Below, in pieces: positions 35,213 through 44,170 of a stretch of DNA of 56,055 nucleotides. Source of the stretch: Bacteroidota bacterium (GTDB lineage: Bacteria > Bacteroidota > Bacteroidia > B-17B0 > Aurantibacillaceae); assembly GCA_021323535.1 (NCBI GenBank), contig JAJONO010000026.1, positions 1 through 56,055 on the forward strand. Reading direction: 5' to 3'. How positions within the stretch are numbered: the stretch's first letter is position 1; each line of letters starts with the position of its first letter. Below the pieces are notes generated by a model. It was given only the letters and a program-made list of their open reading frames with translations, was not told where the DNA came from and ran no database searches. A program made the translations under genes and the position numbers.

Positions 35213-35788
35213 GATGTTATCGATCCAGAATCTGTAGGGCAGTAAAGCATCCTCTCCGGCATAATCAATACCGATCCTGGGGCCGACATGAATTTTTTTT
35301 GGATTTATTTTTATGCCTTCGTCTTCGAGCCAGATGGTTTTTCCCATGAGAGAAATATTATCGTGATTTGTGCGAATGCCCAGGGCAGCGCTTACTTTAC
35401 CCGGACCGACACATAAATTTTTTGTAAGTGATTTAGCGTTTCTTCTTTTCAGAATTTCAGGGATCCCTCTTGTAGGATGAATGGCTCTGATAAGAACTGC
35501 TTCAGGAACATCTTTCGAGTTGGTAACGATATTGAACAGGTGATGAATGCCATAACAGAGATAAACATAACTAACGCCGCCTTCACTGTACATGGTTTCG
35601 GTACGTTTGGTACGTCGCCCCCCATAAGAATGGGCTGCTTTATCAATTACGCCCGCGTAAGCTTCGGTTTCGGTAATAATTCCGGCTGTAATCTTATTGT
35701 TGATGCGAGTTACAAGCGTTTTTCCAATGAGATCTCTCGCAATCGCTACTACGTTCTTTCTTTGGTAATATGAGGCTGGTAAAAGCAT
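35198..35788 (-). CDS. mpg: DNA-3-methyladenine glycosylase (AAG/MPG family)
   Basis: 196 residues, full length. 'VARDLIGKTLVTRINNKI', 'ITETEAYAGVIDKAAHSYGG' (catalytic Glu), 'RTETMYSEGGVSYVYLCYGI', 'LNIVTN'-type text (here FNIVTNSKD) and 'LIRAIHPTRGIPEILKRR' are the family blocks. It removes alkylated purines from DNA as the first step of base excision repair. The C-terminal four residues lie within an intergenic repeat word, so the extreme 3' end may be recently remodelled. Confidence 0.94.
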   Translation of the reverse strand: MLLPASYYQRKNVVAIARDLIGKTLVTRINNKITAGIITETEAYAGVIDKAAHSYGGRRTKRTETMYSEGGVSYVYLCYGIHHLFNIVTNSKDVPEAVLIRAIHPTRGIPEILKRRNAKSLTKNLCVGPGKVSAALGIRTNHDNISLMGKTIWLEDEGIKINPKKIHVGPRIGIDYAGEDALLPYRFWIDNIEWKM

Positions 35789-36019
35789 ATGGCGCCGGTT
35801 TAAAATTTATCTGATAATTTATTTATACTTCTTTTTGGTACCAACATCGTTAAATTTTTCGCCATAAATCTTCAATTATGCCTGCAAAATTGGCCTGGTT
35901 TCGCTCAAAAACACGAAAACTTTAAACAGGCGCAGGCAAAGTTCGTACATTATTTTCAGGATTTATTTTTGAAAATAAAATTTTTGTCTCTACATTTAGT
36001 TTGAACAACAATCCAATTT
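35789..36019. other. 231-bp divergent intergenic region (mpg / MaoC)
   Basis: A+T-rich, no ORF or RNA seen. A candidate -7 for the MaoC gene is TACATTTA at about 35991-35998, one base off TAnnTTTG. No repeat words of the types seen elsewhere, except short GCGCAGG/GCAGGC steps. Confidence 0.4.
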
Positions 36020-36424
36020 ATGATAGAAGTCAACGAGGTTTATACACACGAATTCAAATTTTCACAGGAAGAAGTCAACCAGTTCGCTCAGGTTACCGGC
36101 GATAAAAATCCGGTTCACCTTGATGCGGATTATGCAGCTAAAACAATGTTCAAACGTCCTATTATGCATGGAATGCTTAGCGCCTCGTTATTCAGCAAGG
36201 TATTCGGAACACTTTTCCCGGGCGAAGGAACAATCTATCTTAAACAATCGTTGAGCTTCTTAAAACCAATGTATGTGGATGTAACTTATGAGGCCGTGTT
36301 CACTGTAAAAGAAGTAATTAAAGAAAAACACCGCGCTGTCGTTGAAACTCTGATCAAAGACAAGTCTACCGGTAATGTATGCACCAGCGGCGAAGCCACG
36401 GTTCTTAATGTAGATAAGATTTAA
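36020..36424 (+). CDS. MaoC-like (R)-specific enoyl-CoA hydratase
   Basis: 134 residues, a single hot-dog fold. 'VNQFAQVTGDKNPVHLDADYA' contains the Asp and His of the hydratase 2 motif. 'MHGMLSASLFSKVFGTLFPGEG' and 'LKQSLSFLKPMY' follow as in PhaJ. It hydrates trans-2-enoyl-CoA to (R)-3-hydroxyacyl-CoA. It precedes a PhaB-like reductase in the same direction by 80 bp, so both may supply (R)-3-hydroxyacyl-CoA for polyhydroxyalkanoate. No PHA synthase is in the window. Confidence 0.9.
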   Translation: MIEVNEVYTHEFKFSQEEVNQFAQVTGDKNPVHLDADYAAKTMFKRPIMHGMLSASLFSKVFGTLFPGEGTIYLKQSLSFLKPMYVDVTYEAVFTVKEVIKEKHRAVVETLIKDKSTGNVCTSGEATVLNVDKI

Positions 36425-36504
36425 AATAATTTAATGGTTCATTAGCTCAGACTTAATACCCCGGTTAAAAGATAAAGCATCTTCAAAATTTTAAAAACTG
36501 AAAT

Positions 36505-37254
36505 ATGGAAAATTCAAGTAAGAAACGTATCGTACTCGTAACCGGCGCCACCGGGGGATTAGGGACTGCAATGTGCAAAAAACTATTGAAAGAAGGTTTT
36601 AAAGTGGTTGGAAATTATATCACACCTGAAAAAGCGGAGAAGTGGACCAAACAAATGAACGCCGAAGGTTTTCATATCGACTTGTTTCATGGCGATGTAA
36701 GCACATTTGAAGGCGCGGGGAAAATGATCAAAGAAATTGAAAGCAAAGTAGGAGCAATTGATACGCTCGTAAACAATGCCGGTATTACACGTGATAGTCG
36801 TCTCGTAAATATGAAGCCCGACGATTGGTACGCTGTTATCAATACGAATCTTAACAGTGTATTCAACTGTACAAAACATGTTCTGGACGGTATGATTGAA
36901 CGTAAATTCGGCCGTATCATCAATATTTCATCTGTAAACGGTCAGCGTGGCCAGTTTGGTCAAACCAATTACAGCGCCGCCAAAGCTGGAATGCACGGAT
37001 TTACAAAATCACTTGCTATGGAAGTTGCGAAATACGGCGTTACCGTAAATACCATTTCTCCGGGATATATTGGTACCGACATGGTAATGGCGGTTCCTGA
37101 AAAAGTATTGAACCAGATCGTGGCCCAGGTGCCAATGGGACGTTTGGGTGGAACCCATGAAGTGGCGCACCTTGTAAGCTTCTTAGCAAGCGAAGAAACC
37201 AGCTTTATTACAGGCGCAAACTATAGCATCAACGGTGGACAACACGTTTATTAA
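36505..37254 (+). CDS. phaB: Acetoacetyl-CoA reductase-like short-chain dehydrogenase
   Basis: 249 residues. NADP(H)-binding 'LVTGATGGLGTAM', NAG motif 'LVNNAGITRDSRLVNM', catalytic Ser in 'INISSVNGQRGQFGQTNYSA' with the YxxxK pair (YSAAK), and 'TVNTISPGYIGTDMV'. The 'GQFGQTNYSAAKAGMHGFTK' stretch and the end 'FITGANYSINGGQHVY' are those of PhaB rather than FabG. It reduces acetoacetyl-CoA to (R)-3-hydroxybutyryl-CoA. Gene symbol given on motif similarity; FabG is the alternative. Confidence 0.85.
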   Translation: MENSSKKRIVLVTGATGGLGTAMCKKLLKEGFKVVGNYITPEKAEKWTKQMNAEGFHIDLFHGDVSTFEGAGKMIKEIESKVGAIDTLVNNAGITRDSRLVNMKPDDWYAVINTNLNSVFNCTKHVLDGMIERKFGRIINISSVNGQRGQFGQTNYSAAKAGMHGFTKSLAMEVAKYGVTVNTISPGYIGTDMVMAVPEKVLNQIVAQVPMGRLGGTHEVAHLVSFLASEETSFITGANYSINGGQHVY

Positions 37255-37500
37255 TAGTTTTTAATTCTCAGTTATTAGTTTTTAATAAGAAAACAACTTA
37301 AAAACTAAAAATTAAGAACTATTTAAGCTCCATTTTCCATTTTACCTTTTCCATCTTCCATTCCTGATTGGCTTTACCATAATCAGGGAATAAAGGGATC
37401 TCTTTAAACAATTTGAACCCTTAAACAACGTTTCTCCCTTCAAAGGGGGTTTGGCATATTTGAATAATTCTTGTATTTTGGGCACCTATTAAACACTACT
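37255..37500. repeat. Intergenic block with two different repeat words
   Basis: Bases 37255-37322 contain AGTTTTTAATTCTCAGTTATTAGTTTTTAAT-like words facing AAAAACTAAAAATTAAGAACT. Bases 37325-37368 carry CCATTTTCCATTTTACC and TTTTCCATCTTCCATT, the complement of the word at 35113-35212. The rest up to the ATG at 37501 is A+T-rich and should hold the promoter of the peptide transporter. Confidence 0.65.
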
Positions 37501-39240
37501 ATGGAACAAACACAGGTTAAAACAGGTCACCCTAAAGGACTTTGGGTACTCTTCGGAACTGAGATGTGGGAAAGATTCAACTTCTACGGAATGCGGGCTA
37601 TTCTCACGTTATTTATGGTTAATGCTTTAGCAATGAGGGAAGATGAAACTTCCCTGATCTATGGTGGCTTTTTAGGATTATGTTACTTAACGCCTATGCT
37701 CGGAGGTTTTATTTCCGATCGTTTTTTAGGAAATAGGAATTGTATTTTATTGGGCGGAACAATGATGGCAATAGGTCAGCTTTTATTGTTTACCAGTGCC
37801 AACATCTTTGACTCAAGTCTCGCTACAGCCACAAACATTACCTGGGTGGCACTTGCTATAATCATTTTCGGGAATGGTTTTTTCAAGCCGAATATTTCAT
37901 CAATGGTAAGCAGTCTGTATCCAAAGACTGAAAAAAGCAAACTCGATTCGGCCTTCACCATTTTTTACATGGGAATTAATCTTGGTGCATTATTCAGTCA
38001 ATGGCTTTGTCCTTTAATTGGTGATGTAAAAGATAAAATCAAATTACCGGACGGCACCTATAAAATGATGGAAGATGGAAAAACGTTTGATACCATTCAG
38101 AACGTGCATGCTTTCAAATGGGGGTTCCTTGCCGCGGCTATCGCCATGATATTAGGAACAGTAATTTTCTTCATATTAAAAAACAAGTATGTAGTTACAC
38201 CCGAAGGGAAACCAATTGGGGATTTACCATCTAAAAGTGTAAGCACTGATTTTGAAGAGGGCGAAGCACAAAAAGCAGTATTTTCTACCAAAGCTCTGGT
38301 TGTTGCAGTTATTGCATTCGTTGTTTTATTTTTTGGGATTCGTTTTTTAACTGGCGGGACCAACTTGGTAAAAACAATCATTTATCCAATCATTTATGCT
38401 AGTGGCTTAACTCTTGCGGGTCTTATTATTTCTGATACTTCACTAACAAAAGTAGAACGTCAGCGTATCATTGTAATTTACATTGTTTCCTTCTTTGTTA
38501 TTTTCTTTTGGGCGGCATTCGAGCAGGCGGGATCTTCGCTTACGTTCATAGCAAGTAATCAAACGAACCGTAATTTCTTCGGTTGGGATATGCCTGCATC
38601 CATGGTACAGATCTTTAATGGTCTTTTCGTTGTCATATTTGCTGTACCATTCAGTATCATGTGGGACCGTTTAAGGGCAAAGGGCAGAGAACCAATTTCA
38701 CCGGCAAAACAGGCAATCGGTCTGGCTATGATCGCACTCAGTTATTTCATCATTGCACATAACGTAAAGGATCTTGGAAGCGGATTTTTAGCTGTTAAAT
38801 GGCTGGTGTTATTATATCTTATTCAAACGGTTGGCGAGTTATGTTTGTCTCCTATTGGTCTTTCATTAGTTGGTAAATTATCGCCTAAGCGTTTTGCTTC
38901 TTTGCTTTATGGAGTATTCTTTCTTTCTAACGCGGCTGGCTATGCTTTAGCCGGAACTTTAGGAGCAATATTACCTGCCACAGAAGATAAATTCAGGGCT
39001 GCGCAAAAATTAGGAATCGATCTGCATGGAGTTCTTGATAAAACAATTACTCCAACGGCTGAACAATTAGCTTTGCTTGAGAAAAATCAGATCAGCGCTT
39101 CAAATCCGGTTTTTGTTGGGTTCGAAATCCATAATCTTTATGAGTTCTTCATGGTATTCGTTATACTTTGCGGTGTGGCATCAGTAATTCTTTTTGCTTT
39201 AACACCTGTTCTCAAAAAAATGATGCATGGTGTAAAATAA
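37501..39240 (+). CDS. POT/PTR family proton-coupled peptide transporter, first copy
   Basis: 579 residues from the ATG at 37501 (MEQTQVKTGHPKGLW); an in-frame upstream start at 37471 adds ten residues without homology. Family motifs: 'GTEMWERFNFYGMRAILTLF' (E-x-x-E-R-type helix 1), 'GGFISDRFLGNRNCILLGG', 'NGFFKPNISSMVSSLYP' and 'QTVGELCLSPIGLSLVGKLS'. Fourteen-segment MFS layout. It imports di- and tripeptides with protons. A related transporter follows. Confidence 0.94.
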   Translation: MEQTQVKTGHPKGLWVLFGTEMWERFNFYGMRAILTLFMVNALAMREDETSLIYGGFLGLCYLTPMLGGFISDRFLGNRNCILLGGTMMAIGQLLLFTSANIFDSSLATATNITWVALAIIIFGNGFFKPNISSMVSSLYPKTEKSKLDSAFTIFYMGINLGALFSQWLCPLIGDVKDKIKLPDGTYKMMEDGKTFDTIQNVHAFKWGFLAAAIAMILGTVIFFILKNKYVVTPEGKPIGDLPSKSVSTDFEEGEAQKAVFSTKALVVAVIAFVVLFFGIRFLTGGTNLVKTIIYPIIYASGLTLAGLIISDTSLTKVERQRIIVIYIVSFFVIFFWAAFEQAGSSLTFIASNQTNRNFFGWDMPASMVQIFNGLFVVIFAVPFSIMWDRLRAKGREPISPAKQAIGLAMIALSYFIIAHNVKDLGSGFLAVKWLVLLYLIQTVGELCLSPIGLSLVGKLSPKRFASLLYGVFFLSNAAGYALAGTLGAILPATEDKFRAAQKLGIDLHGVLDKTITPTAEQLALLEKNQISASNPVFVGFEIHNLYEFFMVFVILCGVASVILFALTPVLKKMMHGVK

Positions 39241-39254
39241 CATCAACATTTAGA

Positions 39255-39315
39255 GCCACAGATTTCACAGATTATCGCAGATAATCTAATCCTGAAAATC
39301 TGTGTAATCTGTGGC
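39255..39315. repeat. Intergenic quasi-palindrome, 'CACAGATT' word family (copy 2)
   Basis: Arms 39255-39273 and 39297-39315 pair at 18 of 19 positions (GCCACAGATTTCACAGATT / AATCTGTGTAATCTGTGGC). Same word as 19629-19687. The 3' arm runs into the region just before the second transporter, so a GTG start at 39311 would lie inside the repeat. Confidence 0.85.
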
Positions 39316-39334
39316 AAAAATCATAAGTAATCTA

Positions 39335-40837
39335 TTGACATCATTAGAACAAATTCAAAACTTTAAAGGCAAGTACCCAAAACAATTGTGGTACTTGTTT
39401 TTTAGTGAGATGTGGGAACGCTTCTGTTATTACGGAATGCGTGGTATGCTTGCATTTTTCATGGTCCATCAACTCGGAATGGACGAAGAGAATGCAGGCT
39501 TACAATATGGAGCCACGCAAGCTTTTGTATACGCCTTCACTTTCATAGGTGGTTTGTTTGCCGATAAAATTCTTGGTTACCGTCGCTCTCTTTTCTGGGG
39601 TGGTATTCTCATGATTGCCGGAAGCCTCATCCTGGTGGTTGATCCTAAAGAATTCTTTTTTCTGGGTATTGCTTTTAATATCGTGGGCACAGGTTTTTTC
39701 AAGCCTAACATTTCAACCATGGTAGGAAGGCTATATAAGGACAACGATAGTCGTCTTGATGCAGGTTTCTCGTTGTTTTATACAGGTGTAAATCTTGGAG
39801 GTTTACTTGGAGGATACTTCTGTATTGCCATTGGAAAAAGAACTATTTTCAGCGACTTTGTTCCACAAGGATTGGAGTGGAATGTAGCCTTCGGTCTGGC
39901 GGCAGTAGTAATGATCATTAGCTTACTCACATTTGCGTGGACACAAAAAAGCCTTGGCCCTATTGGATTATCTCCGCTCGAGCATGTAGGCGCTGGCAGA
40001 AAAAGAATGCTTGAGGTCGTAACGTATATTGCATCTCTTGCAATAATTCCGTTGATCATGCTTATGGTTGAAAAGACAAAATACACTGATATTTTCATGT
40101 ACATTGTTGGCCCCCTTTCTCTTGTTTATCTCATTTATGAAATGAGAAATTTTTCTGTCTCCGAAAATAAAAAGCTTATTGCTGCATTGTTATTCATGTT
40201 CTTTTCCATATTCTTCTGGGCCTTTTTCGAACAAAGTGGGGGATCACTTAGCTTCTTTGCCGACAATAACCTGAGCGACAATATTTACGGATTAAAACTC
40301 GATCCAAACGGCGTGAATAATTCAGCCAATTCGTGGTTTGTTATTGCATTTGCATGGCTGTTTGGCTTAATCTGGCTATGGATGAATAAGAAAAAGGTGG
40401 AACCGAATACGGTCGTTAAATTCGGACTGGGTTTTGTTTTTCTCGCAGGTGGATTTTATCTTTTTTATTACACAAAGTTTTTCGCAAATCCGGAAGGAGT
40501 TACGTCTCTTGAAATCTTTACATGGGGATGGCTATTGGCAACATTCGGGGAACTTTGTTTATCTCCGATTGGTATGTCGGTTATGACAAAACTTTCCCCG
40601 GCAAAAGTGCAGGCTGTAGTTATGGGAATGTGGTTCCTTGCCAGCGCTTATGGTCAGTATTTTGCAGGGCTGTTAGGCGCTAATATTGCGAAAGCTTCTG
40701 CCAATTCAACTAACCTCGAAAAACTTAATGTTTATTGCGACGGCTATAAACAGCTTGGCTTGTATTCGCTGGGAATTGGGGTTATCATGATTATTATCGC
40801 TCCTTTCATGAAAAAACTCATGGGTGAGGCAAAGTAA
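39335..40837 (+). CDS. POT/PTR family proton-coupled peptide transporter, second copy
   Basis: About 500 residues from the TTG at 39335 (MTSLEQIQNFKGKYPKQLW). The frame opens at a GTG at 39311, but that sits in a repeat element. Motifs: 'FSEMWERFCYYGMRGMLAFF', 'GGLFADKILGYRRSLFWGG', 'GTGFFKPNISTMVGRLY' and 'FGELCLSPIGMSVMTKLSP'. Similar to the first copy but divergent and shorter in the central loop, so not a recent duplication. It probably differs in peptide preference. Confidence 0.92.
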   Translation: MTSLEQIQNFKGKYPKQLWYLFFSEMWERFCYYGMRGMLAFFMVHQLGMDEENAGLQYGATQAFVYAFTFIGGLFADKILGYRRSLFWGGILMIAGSLILVVDPKEFFFLGIAFNIVGTGFFKPNISTMVGRLYKDNDSRLDAGFSLFYTGVNLGGLLGGYFCIAIGKRTIFSDFVPQGLEWNVAFGLAAVVMIISLLTFAWTQKSLGPIGLSPLEHVGAGRKRMLEVVTYIASLAIIPLIMLMVEKTKYTDIFMYIVGPLSLVYLIYEMRNFSVSENKKLIAALLFMFFSIFFWAFFEQSGGSLSFFADNNLSDNIYGLKLDPNGVNNSANSWFVIAFAWLFGLIWLWMNKKKVEPNTVVKFGLGFVFLAGGFYLFYYTKFFANPEGVTSLEIFTWGWLLATFGELCLSPIGMSVMTKLSPAKVQAVVMGMWFLASAYGQYFAGLLGANIAKASANSTNLEKLNVYCDGYKQLGLYSLGIGVIMIIIAPFMKKLMGEAK

Positions 40838-41116
40838 AACCAGGTTAAAGGTTATTCGTTACACGTTTAACCAATAACCAACCAACTCCTAATTTATTCT
40901 AAAACCCTTATCACAAGGCCTTCTCCTGGCTTTTTCGTTGTAACTTTGGGCGATCAACGGACTTATAATCCTGATTCCTGTCTCTTGGTTCCTGATTCTG
41001 GAAACAAGATTCAAGATCCAAGAAAAACAAGACTCTCTTAAAATCAAAACTCCTATGTTAAAAACATTATCCACGAGGCAGTACACGGCTTTTTTATTCC
41101 ATCTAATTTTATAGGA
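40838..41116. repeat. 279-bp intergenic region with two quasi-palindromic word blocks
   Basis: About 40849-40885 has GGTTAAAGGTTATT facing GGTTAAAC...AATAACC-type words. About 40972-41035 has CTCTTGGTTCCTGATTC words facing CAAGATTCAAGATCCAAG. No gene supported. A -7-like TAATTTTA lies about 12 bp before the next ATG. Confidence 0.6.
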
Positions 41117-44047
41117 ATGAAGAGAATCCCTTTCCTGTTGATGATTTGTGCCCTTGTTGCCGGCTTTGCCCCCGGTGATACGGAACCTCCTGTAAAAAAA
41201 GCGCCCGACTATTTAGCCCAGCAAAGCCAGTGGGTAGACTCTGTGTTTAATACCATGACGCCAAAGCAACGTCTTGCCCAGTTATTTATGGTGGCCGCAT
41301 ACAGCAACAAGGATATGAAACACGTGAAGGAGATCAAAGAACTTGTCACCGTTCACGGAATCGGAGGATTGATATGGATGCAGGGTGGCCCGGTGAAACA
41401 GGGAAAACTAGCCAACTATTACCAAAGCGTTGCCAAGGTTCCTCTTCTTTACAGTATTGATGGCGAATGGGGTTTAGCCATGCGCCTCGACAGTACGCCG
41501 CGTTATCCTAAACAAATGACGCTCGGCGCCATTCAAAACGATTCTCTCATTTACCAGATGGGAAAACAGATTGCGAAAGAATGTAAACGTATTGGTCTTC
41601 ATGTAAACTTTGCTCCCGTTGCCGATGTAAATAATAATCCTGCTAATCCTGTTATTGGTATGAGGAGCTTTGGAGAGAATAAATACAAAGTGGCACAAAA
41701 GGCCTACATGTACATGGCCGGTATGCAGGACGAAAAAATTATGGCCAATGGAAAACATTTTCCGGGACATGGAGATACGGATGTAGATTCGCATAAAGGA
41801 CTTCCGGTTATCAATCATTCCATTGAGAGATTAGATTCCCTCGAATTATATCCTTTCCAGTATCTGTTCGATCGTGGTTTGGCAAGTATCATGGTGGCGC
41901 ACTTAAATATTCCAAGCCTCGATACAACAAAAAATCTCGCGTCAACCTTGTCTCCAAAAGTGGTGAACGATCTTCTTAAAACAAAAATGGGATTCAAGGG
42001 TCTTATCTTTACCGACGCGTTAAACATGAAAGGTGTTGCTAAATTCTTTGAACCAGGAGTTGTTGATGTGAAAGCGCTTCTGGCCGGAAACGATGTTCTT
42101 CTTTTCAGTGAGAATGTTCCAAAGGCGATGGCTGAAGTGGAGAAAGCAATTAAAGATGGAAAAGTAAGTCAGGAAGAGGTGGACGCACGCTGTAGAAAAA
42201 TTCTTCAGGCAAAATTCTGGTGCGGGCTAAATGTAAAGCCGGAAATTGTTACAAGAAATCTCTACAAAGAACTCAATACAAAACAAAGTTACGAACTTAA
42301 CGATAAACTTGCCGAAGCATCGATAACGCTTCTTAAAAACGAAAATAATTTCCTTCCGCTAAAAAACACCGATAGCATTAAAATGGTAGAAGTATCTTTT
42401 GGTATTGAAGATCATAACACGCTTTACTCTACACTAAAAGAATACGGTTACATTGAACATGTTGGATTAAAGCACGACGCTAAGCCAAAGGACATTAAGG
42501 AAGCTTTTGATAAAATTAAAAATGCCGATGTAGTTATTGTTCAGATCAACAAAGCCACATTAAAAGCAGAGAATAATTACGGAGTAGGGGAGCAAACACT
42601 TCGTCTTGCCGATTCAATCGCGCGATTGAAACCTACAGCATTGGTTATGCTCACCAATCCATATCTTTTCAATAAAATAAAAGATGTAAATAATTTCCGC
42701 TCTGTTATTCTTGCATACGAATACATGCCTTCGCTTTTAAAAGCATCGGCTAATGCAATTCTGGGTATAAGTAAAGTAAACGGAAGACTGCCTGTTAGTA
42801 CAACTCTCTTCAAAGGGGAAAGCGGTTTGGACATGGAACCTTTGTATCCTTCAAAAATTAAAACCGCGCAAACCAATTTTCTAAAAAAAAAGTTTGGGGT
42901 AGTGGATAGTATTGCGCTCTGGGGTATTGAAGAAAAAGCTTATCCCGGTTGCCAGATCGTTGCTCTTAAAGATGGTAAAGTTATTTATCAGAAAGCGTTC
43001 GGAAAGTTTACGTATAATCCCGAAGCCAAAGAAGTAGACAACGGAACCCTTTACGATCTTGCCAGCGTCACAAAAATCACGTCATCGGCGCTCGCGCTAA
43101 TGAAGCTGGCTTCTGATAATAAATTCGATTATAGAAAACGTCTTGGCGACTATCTTCCTTCGCTAAAAGGTTCTAATAAAGATAGTCTCCTTATTGAAGA
43201 TGTTCTTACTCACCGCGCGGGTCTACAGGCCTGGATCCCTTTCTATTTAAAAACACTCGATAAAAAAGGCGATTATAAACCCGGAATTTATGCCACAAAA
43301 CAATCAGAAACATATTCGGTTCACGTGGCAAAGAAATTGTATGTGAAAAAAGACTTCACCGACTCAATGTATAAGCGCATCATTACTTCAAAACTCGAAA
43401 ACCCTGGAAAATATGTATACAGCGATCTTGGTTATTATTTCATGCAACAGATCATTGAACAACAGGCGCAGAAAAAACAGGATGATTATGTGAAAGATCT
43501 GTATGCCCAGATGGGGCTTGGGCTCACGTACAATCCTTTAAAATATTTTTCTGTTCAACAGATCGCTCCGACTGAAAATGATACTAAATTCAGAAAACAA
43601 ACCATTCAGGGGTTTGTGCATGATCCGGGTGCAGCTTTGCTCGGAGGCGTTGCAGGCCATGCCGGATTATTCGGTACAGCGCTTGATGTTGCAAAACTTA
43701 TGCAGATGTATCTTAACAAAGGAGAATTAAATGGTGTAAGAATTCTGGACAGTAACGTTGTAAAGGATTTTACTTCCTGCCATTTCTGTCCTGATAACCG
43801 CCGCGGATTGTGCTTTGAAAAACCTGAGCCGGATGATAAAAAAGACAGTCCCGTTACCTCAGAGTGTAGCCTGGCAAGTTTTGGTCATAGTGGATTTACC
43901 GGTACATTTGTGTGGGCCGACCCTAAAAATAATCTCGTGGTTGTTTTCCTCAGCAACCGTGTTTATCCCGATGCCGAACCAAACAAGCTTGCTAAGTTGG
44001 GAGTGAGGGGTAAGATCCACAGGGCATTTTACGACGCACTCAAATAA
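41117..44047 (+). CDS. Fusion: GH3 beta-N-acetylglucosaminidase (NagZ-type) + class C beta-lactamase-like domain
   Basis: 976 residues with an N-terminal export signal (MKRIPFLLMICALVAGFAPG). Residues about 35-385 are a GH3 domain with the NagZ-type active-site loop KHFPGHGDTDVDSHKGLPVI (about 213-232) and 'GLIFTDALNMKGVAKFF' containing the catalytic Asp. A GH3 C-terminal-like region follows. From about 610 there is a serine beta-lactamase/DD-peptidase fold with 'LASVTK' (SxxK, about 649), 'YSDLGYYF' and 'HSGFTGTF'. It probably trims peptidoglycan fragments in the periplasm. A Shine-Dalgarno-like AGGA precedes the ATG, rare in this window. Free-standing genes follow. Confidence 0.92.
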   Translation: MKRIPFLLMICALVAGFAPGDTEPPVKKAPDYLAQQSQWVDSVFNTMTPKQRLAQLFMVAAYSNKDMKHVKEIKELVTVHGIGGLIWMQGGPVKQGKLANYYQSVAKVPLLYSIDGEWGLAMRLDSTPRYPKQMTLGAIQNDSLIYQMGKQIAKECKRIGLHVNFAPVADVNNNPANPVIGMRSFGENKYKVAQKAYMYMAGMQDEKIMANGKHFPGHGDTDVDSHKGLPVINHSIERLDSLELYPFQYLFDRGLASIMVAHLNIPSLDTTKNLASTLSPKVVNDLLKTKMGFKGLIFTDALNMKGVAKFFEPGVVDVKALLAGNDVLLFSENVPKAMAEVEKAIKDGKVSQEEVDARCRKILQAKFWCGLNVKPEIVTRNLYKELNTKQSYELNDKLAEASITLLKNENNFLPLKNTDSIKMVEVSFGIEDHNTLYSTLKEYGYIEHVGLKHDAKPKDIKEAFDKIKNADVVIVQINKATLKAENNYGVGEQTLRLADSIARLKPTALVMLTNPYLFNKIKDVNNFRSVILAYEYMPSLLKASANAILGISKVNGRLPVSTTLFKGESGLDMEPLYPSKIKTAQTNFLKKKFGVVDSIALWGIEEKAYPGCQIVALKDGKVIYQKAFGKFTYNPEAKEVDNGTLYDLASVTKITSSALALMKLASDNKFDYRKRLGDYLPSLKGSNKDSLLIEDVLTHRAGLQAWIPFYLKTLDKKGDYKPGIYATKQSETYSVHVAKKLYVKKDFTDSMYKRIITSKLENPGKYVYSDLGYYFMQQIIEQQAQKKQDDYVKDLYAQMGLGLTYNPLKYFSVQQIAPTENDTKFRKQTIQGFVHDPGAALLGGVAGHAGLFGTALDVAKLMQMYLNKGELNGVRILDSNVVKDFTSCHFCPDNRRGLCFEKPEPDDKKDSPVTSECSLASFGHSGFTGTFVWADPKNNLVVVFLSNRVYPDAEPNKLAKLGVRGKIHRAFYDALK

Positions 44048-44165
44048 ATAAAATAGTTTAAACTGGTTTAAAAATTGGTTAATTTGGTACAAACAGGGAG
44101 TGATGGCGATCAATTTGTAATTAAGGTTTTAAACCACTTTAAACTTTTAAACTACTTTAAACAAT
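44048..44165. repeat. Intergenic 'AGTTTAAA' word block (second copy)
   Basis: Words ATAGTTTAAACTGGTTTAAA at the left face TTTTAAACCACTTTAAAC, TTTTAAACTACTTTAAAC at the right. Same vocabulary as 30876-30996. It lies between GH3 and the glycosyltransferase gene. Confidence 0.8.
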
Positions 44166-44170
44166 TTTAA

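Noticed and set aside
40889-41086. Minus-strand reading frame of 65 codons in the gap before the GH3 gene
   Set aside because: Composed of the quasi-palindromic words; no domain, no promoter.
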